Program-made: the position numbers and the translations under genes
From: an uncultured Porphyromonas sp.
GTDB lineage: Bacteria; Bacteroidota; Bacteroidia; Bacteroidales; Porphyromonadaceae
Assembly (NCBI GenBank): GCA_945875135.1
Contig: CAMCJO010000091.1
Coordinates: forward strand, 1 to 8,003
Direction: 5' to 3'
DNA: 8,003 nt
Notes under the pieces: model-generated
Databases searched by the model: none
Seen by the model: only the letters and a program-made list of their open reading frames with translations
What the model was told of the DNA's origin: nothing
In this document: positions 1 to 6,298 of the stretch, piece by piece
Numbering within the stretch: the stretch's first letter is position 1
How the letters are laid out: the number at the start of each line of letters is the position of its first letter

Positions 1-743
1 TCCTCCTCGTGATGAACTTCACCCCGCCGACAGCGGGCAAGGAGGCTATGCTCACGCTCTCGGAGGTGCACACGCTCCTCCACGAGTTCGGACACTCGCT
101 CCACGGTTTGCTCACGCAGACGCGCTATAGCTCTATGTCGGGGACCAATGTGGAGCGTGACTTTGTGGAGCTACCGAGCCAGTTTATGGAAAACTATCTT
201 CTCCAGCCCGAGGTGGTCACCGAGCTGCTCTCTAAGCACTACCAGACAGGCGAACCGCTCCCCGCTAAGCTTCTCCACAAAGCGATCCAGGCGACCCAGT
301 ACCCCGTCGGTTACAGCACCATCAGACAGGTTATCTTTGGCAAGCTGGATATGGCTTACCACACTTTAGCCGAGGGCGAGAGCCTGCCCGACGACCTCTA
401 CACCTACGAGCGTGAAACCCTCCGAGGCACCATCCTGCGAGACAGGGAGCTTGACCCGCAGCACCCGAAGCATATCGTCGCCACCGCCTTCAGCCACATC
501 TTCGCGGGAGGCTACGCCGCCGGCTACTATGGATATAAGTGGAGCGAGATGCTCGCCACAGACGCTTTCGAGCGATTTAGCGAGGAGGGCATCTTCTCTC
601 CGACGGTCGCTGCCGACTTCCGGCATCAGATCTTGGAGCGGGGTGACGAGCTTGACCCGATGGAGCTCTATGTGCGCTTCCGAGGGCGCAAACCCACACT
701 CACCGCAATGCTCAAGCGTGACGGCATTACACCAGGTAACTAG
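1..743 (+). CDS. M3 family zinc metallopeptidase, C-terminal part (peptidyl-dipeptidase Dcp-like), 5' end outside the window
   Basis: This is the catalytic C-terminal part of an M3 (thimet oligopeptidase/Dcp) peptidase, a family that cleaves short peptides. The frame is open to the left edge, so the GTG at 9 and ATG at 12 are internal codons; about 245 residues of a usual 680-700 are present. Numbering from the codon at 9, the zinc motif HEFGH is at residues 25-29 and the third ligand is Glu54 in the stretch DFVELPSQ, 25 residues after the second His as is normal for M3. Near the end come HIFAGGYAAGYYGYKW (163-178), carrying the conserved substrate-binding His/Tyr region, and the closing FRGRKP block typical of Dcp. 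FNFTPPT-like residues precede the zinc motif, also as in Dcp. The stop at 741-743 is 16 bases before the next gene, so co-transcription is likely. Whether the protein is cytoplasmic or exported cannot be judged because the N-terminus is missing. Family call is firm; Dcp rather than oligopeptidase A is likely. Confidence 0.95.
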   Translation, partial: LLVMNFTPPTAGKEAMLTLSEVHTLLHEFGHSLHGLLTQTRYSSMSGTNVERDFVELPSQFMENYLLQPEVVTELLSKHYQTGEPLPAKLLHKAIQATQYPVGYSTIRQVIFGKLDMAYHTLAEGESLPDDLYTYERETLRGTILRDRELDPQHPKHIVATAFSHIFAGGYAAGYYGYKWSEMLATDAFERFSEEGIFSPTVAADFRHQILERGDELDPMELYVRFRGRKPTLTAMLKRDGITPGN

Positions 744-759
744 CTAAGAGAGAGAAGCT

Positions 760-3177
760 ATGCGCCTTCGCTGCTCCTGGTTCGCACTCATCTTAGGATT
801 GCTCAGCACTTGGCCCGCCGTGGGACAGTGGCAGGCGCACTTTGCCGATAGCGTCTCGCTCTCACCCTCCGTGTGGCAGGGAACGCTCGACAAGTTTCGC
901 TGCGATCCCATCAGGGGGCTACAACTCAACGACAGCAAGCCTAGTAGCACAACCAACTACGCCTACATCAAGGCAAGAGTGTCCCTCAGCAAGCAGATGA
1001 CCTGGCAGGGCAAGGTGCAACTCGACTACACCCCGACCAAGGGCAACAATGTGAAGCTCCTCCTCTACTGCTACGAGGCTCTAGCTGACGGCACCTTCAA
1101 CTATGTGGTGCTCAAGATGGACAACAAGCAGGCTCTCTTCCTGGCAGAGAGCAATGTCGCTTTAGAAGGTAATGGGCGCATCAAGCAAATCTCATTTCAA
1201 AAGCTAATCGAGTACCCTTACTTTGACGAGATCCACGAAGATGGCGGGGTCGTTGACTTTGTCATCCAGTATGATCCGACAGCTGAGGCGCGCTGGTCGA
1301 TGTGGGTGCGGCACCGCGCGACCGACCTCTACAAGTTTGTGGGGAGCGCAGGCAGCACGCCCGCTGCGCCAAGCAACTACAAGAGCACTACGTTCCTCTT
1401 CGCTTGCGAGTACAGCAAGACTCGGGCGCAGCACAGTTCGCTAGAGTTTCTCGACGTTTACCCCGCAATAGTCTCTCCTGAGGAGTTGACTCGTGAGCAT
1501 AACGTGATCCCAGCGAGCCAATTTTACCAAGAGTTTCGTCAGAGAGATCCGCACACGGTCGAGATGCTCTGCGCCGAGCCGGCCGACCTCTCGGAGGCGA
1601 TCATCGCGGTGGTTCCCTCGTGGGGCAAGCTCACCACCTCTGCCGAGGGCAAAAGCATCTATATAAGAAGTGAAGCGGCGATCCCAGAGGGTGAGTATGC
1701 GCTCTCCTTTCGTGGGGTGCGTACCGCCAGCGCCAAGCGTGTCGAGAATGCAATCTACTGGATAGCCGTCGAGTATGACCAGCCACAGCCTCGTCCAGAT
1801 AGCTTGGCACTCACCTTTAGCGAGTTTATGGCCAACCCCCTCTCGGGTGCCTCTGAGTATATCGAGCTGCACAACCCCACCGGTCAAGCGCTCGATGCTA
1901 GTGGTTACTCTGTCGGTGTGTGGCGACAGGGCAAGGTGACCACCTGGTATCCGCTGAGCAGTCGTCCCTGCCCGATCCCAGCGGGAGGGTATCACGCCTT
2001 CACCACTTCGGTAGAGGGCATCACCGCCTTCTATGAGGCACCGCGCGATAGTCTGACTCAGAGCAAGACATTGCCACAGCTTGCCAACAAAGGCTTCACC
2101 ATCGAGTTGCTCCGCCATGCCGACTCAACGGTTGTGGAGACCTTTCGCTACGACCCCGCCCTTCTCGGTAAACTACGCAGTCAGCGTGGCGTAGCCCTCG
2201 AGCGATACTTCTCCCCCACGGGCGACAAGAGCCACGAGTATTGGGGTGCAGCCACCCCGCAGGCGCACTTCGCTACCCCAGGGCAGCGCAACAGCATACA
2301 GCCTGCAGGAGGCGGTTCGCCCAGTGACTCGACCCACCGCGCAGCTCCCCTGCCGCTCTACATCACCGAGATTATGGCGCGTCCTACTGTCGACGGCTCT
2401 GAGTACATCGAGCTCTATAACCCCAACGACACCACGGTCAATACGGACCACCTCGGGCTGGTTATCGTGCGCTCGGGGCACCCCTCCAAGGTCTATCCGC
2501 TCCCGCCCCACCCCACGGGTGGCATCCCCCCACGGGGCTACCTCGCGCTCACACCCAGCACGCATCCGCTCGAGCGTCTCTACTACGCCAAGCCCGACAG
2601 CTTGCTCCTCTTCCCCGAGATGCCTCAGCTCCCAGATAGCGAGTGCGCGATACGGCTCGTGCACTTGGCAAACGACAGCATCGTTGAGGAGGTTTACTAC
2701 GACATCAAGACCTTTCCCAAGGCTCTGCAAAAGGTCAAAGGCGTAGCTCAGGAGCGCATCATCCCAGACAAGCAGTCGCAAGACTTGAGCAACTGGACGG
2801 CTGCTGAGGCGTGGGCTAACTACGGTACACCGGGGCGGCAAAACAGTGTCTACGGACGCACCGCCACCTCTGACGAAAGTCTCGATCTGCCGAAGCGGCG
2901 CATGCGCCTGTCGCTACCGCAACTCGCCCGACTGGTGCTCCAAGAGATCTCAGATGGTGAGACTCGCTGCACAGCCACGCTATACGCTGCGGCGGGTTAT
3001 CGGCTAGCGCAGTATGACCACGCCAGTACCGAGACCCTCTGCCGAGCCATCGTAGAGCGGCAGAGCCTCACCGAACTCTTGCCCGCGACACTCACGACAC
3101 GCGCCATCCTCCTCGTGGAGCTACGCCACCCCGACCGCAAGCGCGCCTACCCGCTCGTCAGCATCATCGTCAACTAA
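760..3177 (+). CDS. Secreted protein with two tandem lamin-tail domains (805 aa)
   Basis: Exact role unknown. Residues 1-22 look like a signal peptide: MRLR, a hydrophobic stretch FALILGLLSTWPAVG, then Q. Residues 23 to about 240 are a beta-rich region with many aromatics (WQAHFADS, WQGKVQLDYTP), of the kind seen at the start of Bacteroidetes lamin-tail proteins. Residues about 245-350 could be an Ig-like domain. Two lamin-tail domains follow: 353-512, opening FSEFMANP with SEYIELHNP, and 535-696, opening ITEIMARP with SEYIELYNP. Each ends in a matching block (GVALER...ATPGQRNS and GVAQER...GTPGRQNS), so they are a duplicated unit, joined by a Gly/Ser/Pro linker. The last 109 residues could be a diverged FlgD-like or type IX secretion C-terminal domain (ATLYAAAGYRL, then VELRHPDRKRAYP), but no motif settles this. 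The ATG at 760 is supported by the signal peptide directly after it and the purine-rich AAGAGAGAGAAG just upstream. It lies 16 bases after the peptidase gene. Lamin-tail domains are often found with extracellular nucleases or adhesins; no nuclease motif is visible here. Confidence 0.88.
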   Translation: MRLRCSWFALILGLLSTWPAVGQWQAHFADSVSLSPSVWQGTLDKFRCDPIRGLQLNDSKPSSTTNYAYIKARVSLSKQMTWQGKVQLDYTPTKGNNVKLLLYCYEALADGTFNYVVLKMDNKQALFLAESNVALEGNGRIKQISFQKLIEYPYFDEIHEDGGVVDFVIQYDPTAEARWSMWVRHRATDLYKFVGSAGSTPAAPSNYKSTTFLFACEYSKTRAQHSSLEFLDVYPAIVSPEELTREHNVIPASQFYQEFRQRDPHTVEMLCAEPADLSEAIIAVVPSWGKLTTSAEGKSIYIRSEAAIPEGEYALSFRGVRTASAKRVENAIYWIAVEYDQPQPRPDSLALTFSEFMANPLSGASEYIELHNPTGQALDASGYSVGVWRQGKVTTWYPLSSRPCPIPAGGYHAFTTSVEGITAFYEAPRDSLTQSKTLPQLANKGFTIELLRHADSTVVETFRYDPALLGKLRSQRGVALERYFSPTGDKSHEYWGAATPQAHFATPGQRNSIQPAGGGSPSDSTHRAAPLPLYITEIMARPTVDGSEYIELYNPNDTTVNTDHLGLVIVRSGHPSKVYPLPPHPTGGIPPRGYLALTPSTHPLERLYYAKPDSLLLFPEMPQLPDSECAIRLVHLANDSIVEEVYYDIKTFPKALQKVKGVAQERIIPDKQSQDLSNWTAAEAWANYGTPGRQNSVYGRTATSDESLDLPKRRMRLSLPQLARLVLQEISDGETRCTATLYAAAGYRLAQYDHASTETLCRAIVERQSLTELLPATLTTRAILLVELRHPDRKRAYPLVSIIVN

Positions 3178-3180
3178 ACA

Positions 3181-3330
3181 CGTCCGTCGTGTCAAAACGA
3201 GACGAGTAACGATTTGTAGGGGCGAACCAGCGTGTCCGCCCGTTCTCGTTGAAGCACAGTATGACCTGTGGGCGGACACGCAGGTCCGCCCCTACAACGA
3301 GTTACTCCTATCTCTTTGACACAACGGACG
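3181..3330. repeat. Imperfect inverted-repeat element with two nested hairpins (REP/MITE-like)
   Basis: The left arm 3181-3241 and the right arm 3270-3330 are both 61 bases and are reverse complements at 51 of 61 positions without gaps, around a 28-base loop. The outer ends are CGTCCGT and ACGGACG. Each arm also folds on itself. In the right arm GGGCGGAC (3270-3277) pairs perfectly with GTCCGCCC (3284-3291) around ACGCAG. In the left arm GGGCGAAC (3220-3227) pairs with GTCCGCCC (3234-3241) with one mismatch. The element starts 4 bases after the stop of the lamin-tail gene, between convergent genes, and has no ORF of its own. It could be a dispersed REP-type or miniature transposon-like element, and may also act as a transcript 3' end structure. 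Copy number and mobility cannot be judged from one copy. Confidence 0.85.
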
Positions 3331-3410
3331 TTCTCTCGCTAGACACAAGCGTGCGTCCCTATATGACGACGTCTTCACTATTCGTATCATGCTGAACTTG
3401 TTGTACATAC
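3331..3410. other. Intergenic stretch with nothing recognisable
   Basis: This joins the inverted-repeat element to the palindrome cluster. I see no ORF with homology, no tRNA-like fold and no clear promoter box. The only structure noted is a short ACGACGTC self-complementary patch near 3366, too short to mean anything by itself. Confidence 0.5.
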
Positions 3411-3528
3411 GAGTTCCAAAATTGGTTCCCCTCTTGGAACTTTTTAGTTCCAACGGAGGAACTGGAAGTTTCCAAGGGAGGAAAAGAAAGTTTCCAGCGT
3501 TGGAAACTTTTTGGGAAACTTAAAGTTT
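3411..3528. repeat. Cluster of short palindromes built from GGAAC/GGAAAC words
   Basis: At least five self-complementary units follow one another. GTTCCAA (3413-3419) and TTGGAAC (3434-3440) are complementary, and the same TTGGAAC also pairs with GTTCCAA (3447-3453) around TTTTTA, so two folds compete. TGGAA/TTCCA (3463-3467, 3470-3474) surrounds GT. AAAGTTTCCA (3487-3496) pairs with TGGAAACTTT (3501-3510) around GCGT. AAACTT/AAGTTT (3516-3521, 3523-3528) surrounds a single A. The stretch is more AT-rich than the flanking genes and is built from two related words, one with GTTCC and one with GTTTCC. It is probably a noncoding repeat array that also supplies terminators for the convergent genes. 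Confidence 0.75.
3485..3512. terminator. Probable bidirectional intrinsic terminator between convergent genes
   Basis: A perfect 10-bp stem (3487-3496 with 3501-3510) encloses the 4-base loop GCGT. On the plus strand the stem runs into five T (3508-3512). On the minus strand it is followed by CTTTTCC. The position, 79 bases past the folB stop and downstream of the lamin-tail gene, fits both converging transcripts. The stem is AT-rich, so efficiency may be moderate. The hairpin at 3434-3453 may add to it. Confidence 0.6.
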
Positions 3529-3590
3529 GCTAATTCCACAAGTAGCTCGCTCAGCGTACCAACGTGTAGCGATCTGTGGAGAGACTCGAG

Positions 3591-3965
3591 TTATTGGTTG
3601 TCTTCACGGCTAGCAGCGAGCGTGACGCTGGCAGCTTCGATGACGCCAGCGATGGGCGGGATAGCCTTTTGGATCGTTATCTCGCAGCTGTCGACCAACT
3701 GGTAGTTGGCTAGAATCTCGGTGAGTATCTGCCCAGCGACATACTCGAGGAGGTTGTCCCGCGCGTGGCCGACCTTGTCCGCTATCACGTCGTAGAGATC
3801 AGCGTAGCTCACGGCATCAGCGACATCGTCGCTTGCGACTGCCTGGGTCGCATCGTAAGTAGCGGTGAGGTTGACGATGTATCTATTGCCCAGCACTTGC
3901 TCCTCGGGGAGAGCTCCTATATAGGAGTAGAAGTGCGCATTGACTATCCGAATGGTTGCTTTCAT
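3591..3965 (-). CDS. folB: Dihydroneopterin aldolase (124 aa)
   Basis: In folate synthesis this cytoplasmic enzyme cleaves 7,8-dihydroneopterin to 6-hydroxymethyl-dihydropterin and glycolaldehyde. The whole chain matches the family: FYSYIGALPEEQ, then GNRYIV, SYADLYD, LLEYVA and the closing ITIQKAIPP. Counted from the ATG at 3965, the active-site residues fall at Glu22, Tyr54, Glu74 and Lys100, the same numbers as I recall for the 121-residue Staphylococcus aureus enzyme, so the alignment is gap-free from the first Met. That decides the start. An upstream in-frame ATG at 3998 would add 11 residues with no family counterpart and would overlap the end of the transporter gene by 8 bases (ATGAATAG). 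From 3965 the gap to that gene is 25 bases, consistent with one operon. The usual His of the YHG motif is Ile27-equivalent here (YIG at 15-17); the catalytic residues are otherwise kept. No strong ribosome binding site is seen. Confidence 0.93.
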   Translation of the reverse strand: MKATIRIVNAHFYSYIGALPEEQVLGNRYIVNLTATYDATQAVASDDVADAVSYADLYDVIADKVGHARDNLLEYVAGQILTEILANYQLVDSCEITIQKAIPPIAGVIEAASVTLAASREDNQ

Positions 3966-3990
3966 AGTTTGACTTAGTTCTAAGCTTTGG

Positions 3991-4920
3991 CTATTCATGA
4001 TCTGTATTCATCATCGCGATCGGCTCCACATGCACTACCACGTGGGTGCGCTCGCCGTAGTGCTCCTTGAGCTTGTTCTCTATGTGGGTAGCCCGCTCGT
4101 GAGCAAGAATGACAGGCGTCTCGTCAGGCAGGTAGATGTCTACCTCGATAGCGACGGCAGAGCCTAAGCTACGGGTGTTGAGATTGTGCGGATGATGTCC
4201 CGGGTACTCAGCCTCGATGATCTCCAGGATCGTCTGCTGCTCCTCCTCAGAGAGACTGTGCTCGGTGAGCTCCCGCCACGGGGTCGAGATAAGCTGCGCA
4301 CCCGCCCAGACGATGAAGAGACTGACGCCTGCACAGGCCACTTGGTCGAGGATCGCCCACTGATTGCCCAGCAAGGCTGCCCCCAAAACGCCCACGAGGA
4401 CAGCGATAGAGGAGTAAGCGTCCGTGCGATGGTGCCACGCATTGGCCAGCACCGTGTTACTACGCACCCGCTCAGCGACACTCTTGGTGTAGCGAAAGAG
4501 CCACTCCTTCGATAGAACAGAGATAAAAGCGATGATAGCGGGCCAGAGCGAAGGTTTCTTAGGGACTACCCCAGAGGCAAAGAAGAGATAGATCGCCTCT
4601 CCACTCTTGAGCAGCATGGAGATGCCGATGCCCATCAGCACGGTGGCTATGATCAGCGTAGCTATCGACTCATACTTGCCATATCCGTAGCGATACTTAG
4701 TATCTCTCGGCTTGCCCGCGATGCCCACAAAGAGCGTCACGATGATGTCGGTACAGAAGTCCGAGAGCGAGTGTACAGCATCTGCAATCAAAGCAGCACT
4801 ATGCCCCACGAAGCCCACGACGAGCTTGAGGAGCGTGAGCACTACGTTGACCAAAGCACCCACCAACGTGACCCGATAGATACTACGGGTACGCGGGTCG
4901 GTATGCTTCTGTTTATTCAT
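3991..4920 (-). CDS. Cation diffusion facilitator family transporter, probably Zn2+ efflux (309 aa)
   Basis: Inner-membrane metal/proton antiporter of the CDF family. It has about six hydrophobic segments in the first 215 residues and a cytoplasmic C-terminal domain (about 216-309). The transport site is visible as HSLSD in the second membrane segment (His50, Asp54) and HHRTD in the fifth (His163, Asp167). This His-Asp/His-Asp pattern is the arrangement usual in zinc CDF proteins; manganese members normally have Asp-rich sites. Also typical are SAALIADAVHS before the site and the YGYGKYE loop after segment 2. The C-terminal domain is His-rich (HHPH at 242-245, HVVVHVEP near 293-300), consistent with metal sensing. 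Length is normal. The ATG at 4920 is 21 bases after the sdaA stop, so it is probably translated from the sdaA transcript, with folB following. Metal specificity is inferred, not proven. Confidence 0.93.
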   Translation of the reverse strand: MNKQKHTDPRTRSIYRVTLVGALVNVVLTLLKLVVGFVGHSAALIADAVHSLSDFCTDIIVTLFVGIAGKPRDTKYRYGYGKYESIATLIIATVLMGIGISMLLKSGEAIYLFFASGVVPKKPSLWPAIIAFISVLSKEWLFRYTKSVAERVRSNTVLANAWHHRTDAYSSIAVLVGVLGAALLGNQWAILDQVACAGVSLFIVWAGAQLISTPWRELTEHSLSEEEQQTILEIIEAEYPGHHPHNLNTRSLGSAVAIEVDIYLPDETPVILAHERATHIENKLKEHYGERTHVVVHVEPIAMMNTDHE

Positions 4921-4941
4921 CAGATCAGCGTGTGAGCTGGC

Positions 4942-6180
4942 TTAGTCCTCGATAAGGATCTTGCCACCATACTTCTCGTGGAGGATAGCGAGTCCACCCT
5001 CGGCCGTCTCTTTGTAGAGGCTCGGCAGATCCTTACCCGTCTGGTGCATGGCTGCGACCACCTGATCAAAGCTCACACGGTGGCGACCATCGGTGAAGTT
5101 GGCATAGGTATTCGCATCCAGCGCACGGCTAGCGGCAAAGGCATTGCGCTCGATACAGGGGATCTGTACCAGTCCGCAGACTGGATCGCAGGTAAGCCCG
5201 AGGTGGTGCTCCAAGCCCATCTCGGCCGCATACTCGATCTGGTGCAACGTACCGCCGAAGAGCTGACTAGCGGCCGCAGCAGCCATCGCGCAAGCGACAC
5301 CCACCTCGCCCTGACAGCCCACCTCAGCACCACTGATGGAGGCGTTGGTACGCACCACATTGGCAAAGAGTCCAGCCGTAGCTAAGGCGCGTAGGATACG
5401 CTCATCACGGAAGCTACGCGTCTCCTGTAGATATAGGAGTACCGCAGGCATCACACCGCACGAACCGCAGGTAGGAGCTGTGACGACACGTCCACCGGCA
5501 GCATTCTGCTCGCTGACGGCCAGAGCGTATGAGTAGACCATACCACGAGTCCGGACGCTATCCTTGTAGCTCAGAGACTTGACCAGTGTGTCGGCCGCTT
5601 TGCGACGCAGGCGCAGACCACCCGGCAGTACACCTTCGGCAGCCAAGCCCTCATGCACACTCTGCTTCATCACCTCCCATACCTTAGCGAGGTAGTCCCA
5701 GATGTCGGGACCCTCACAGCGCTCCACGTACTCCCAGTAGGAGAGCCCGCGCTTGTCGAGGTGATCCATGATGTCGGCCATCGTGGAGAGTTCGTAGACA
5801 GGCGTGGTGACCTGCTCGTTGAAGGTTTCGTTGGCGAGCGTTCCGCCACCGATGCTGTAGACTTTGAATTCTTTGATCTCCTGCCCCTCCTTATCAAAAG
5901 CGACAAACTTCATCCCATTGGGGTGAAACGTGAGTTCCACACGAGGCTCCCAGAGGATGGTCGTGGGATAAACGGGATTGAGTACGGAGAGTATGGCTTG
6001 GTCGGTCATGTGCCCCTTGCCAGTAGCCGCGAGGCTACCATAGAGCGTGACCTCGATACGATCCACGGGCAAATCCTTGATTTGAGTGAGAAACATCTCG
6101 GAGGCTCGCATAGGAGCTATAGTGTGACTACTGCTCGGCCCGTGACCGATCTTGTAGATTTGCTTGATAGAGTCCATCAT
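4942..6180 (-). CDS. sdaA: L-serine ammonia-lyase, iron-sulfur dependent, single chain (412 aa)
   Basis: Converts L-serine to pyruvate and ammonia using a 4Fe-4S cluster; cytoplasmic and oxygen-sensitive in known members. The beta domain comes first, with the GHGPSSSHTIAPM block at 12-24, then the catalytic alpha domain from about 160. TAPTCGSCGVMPAV (234-247) is the substrate-binding loop. The three cluster cysteines are Cys289 (GCQGE), Cys331 (CDPVCG) and Cys342 (IPCIERN), with spacings of 42 and 11, the same as in the Legionella pneumophila enzyme. The C-terminus is odd. After GGLAI (395-399) the chain runs on to end KILIED with no cysteine, whereas the Legionella enzyme ends in a cysteine that reaches into the active site and binds the cluster. 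Two ATGs stand in tandem (6178-6180 and 6175-6177); the first is taken. A -7 box lies 32-39 bases upstream. It probably leads an operon with the CDF gene and folB. Confidence 0.96.
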   Translation of the reverse strand: MMDSIKQIYKIGHGPSSSHTIAPMRASEMFLTQIKDLPVDRIEVTLYGSLAATGKGHMTDQAILSVLNPVYPTTILWEPRVELTFHPNGMKFVAFDKEGQEIKEFKVYSIGGGTLANETFNEQVTTPVYELSTMADIMDHLDKRGLSYWEYVERCEGPDIWDYLAKVWEVMKQSVHEGLAAEGVLPGGLRLRRKAADTLVKSLSYKDSVRTRGMVYSYALAVSEQNAAGGRVVTAPTCGSCGVMPAVLLYLQETRSFRDERILRALATAGLFANVVRTNASISGAEVGCQGEVGVACAMAAAAASQLFGGTLHQIEYAAEMGLEHHLGLTCDPVCGLVQIPCIERNAFAASRALDANTYANFTDGRHRVSFDQVVAAMHQTGKDLPSLYKETAEGGLAILHEKYGGKILIED

Positions 6181-6211
6181 AGTTGTTAGGCGTGTAGTCT
6201 AATTGACAGGT

Positions 6212-6219
6212 CAAAGTTA
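6212..6219 (-). promoter_or_regulatory. Bacteroidetes-type -7 box for sdaA
   Basis: On the minus strand the sequence TAACTTTG matches the Bacteroidetes primary sigma -7 consensus TAnnTTTG exactly. Transcription would start around 6205, leaving a short 5' leader before the ATG at 6180. I cannot find a good TTTG-type -33 box at the expected distance, because that region is the rfbA terminator stem. The position is right for starting an sdaA-CDF-folB transcript. Confidence 0.6.
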
Positions 6220-6221
6220 CG

Positions 6222-6245
6222 AAAAAAGGGGGCATCAGCCCCCTT
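6222..6245 (-). terminator. Intrinsic terminator after rfbA
   Basis: On the minus strand an 8-bp perfect stem, AAGGGGGC paired with GCCCCCTT, encloses the loop TGAT. It runs straight into a T tract whose complement is six A at 6222-6227. It lies 53 bases past the rfbA stop. The strong GC stem followed by T makes it a textbook rho-independent terminator in the minus direction; in the plus direction the trailing bases are TTACTC, so it is one-sided. Confidence 0.88.
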
Positions 6246-6298
6246 ACTCGGTTCTCCTCGGCACAAGCAGAGGATTAAGACAAGCTCTTTTGCTATCG

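Noticed and set aside
412..747. 111-residue plus-strand ORF inside the peptidase gene
   Set aside because: Out-of-frame shadow, rich in Ser/Arg/Pro, overlapping the conserved end of the M3 peptidase.
1441..2841. Two long minus-strand ORFs (1441-2118 and 2173-2841) opposite the lamin-tail gene
   Set aside because: They are antisense to a gene with clear domains, their translations show no family motif, and long antisense frames are common in GC-rich coding DNA.
3178..3590. CRISPR array, tRNA or small RNA gene in the intergenic gap
   Set aside because: The repeats are palindromic and unevenly spaced with no spacers of constant length, and no cloverleaf is visible. A small RNA cannot be excluded but nothing specific supports one.
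3511..3705. 64-residue plus-strand ORF across the palindrome array and the end of folB
   Set aside because: Half of it is antisense to folB and the rest lies in the terminator region; no motif or start signal.
5653..6189. 178-residue plus-strand ORF opposite sdaA
   Set aside because: It is antisense to a fully conserved enzyme and its translation resembles no family I know.
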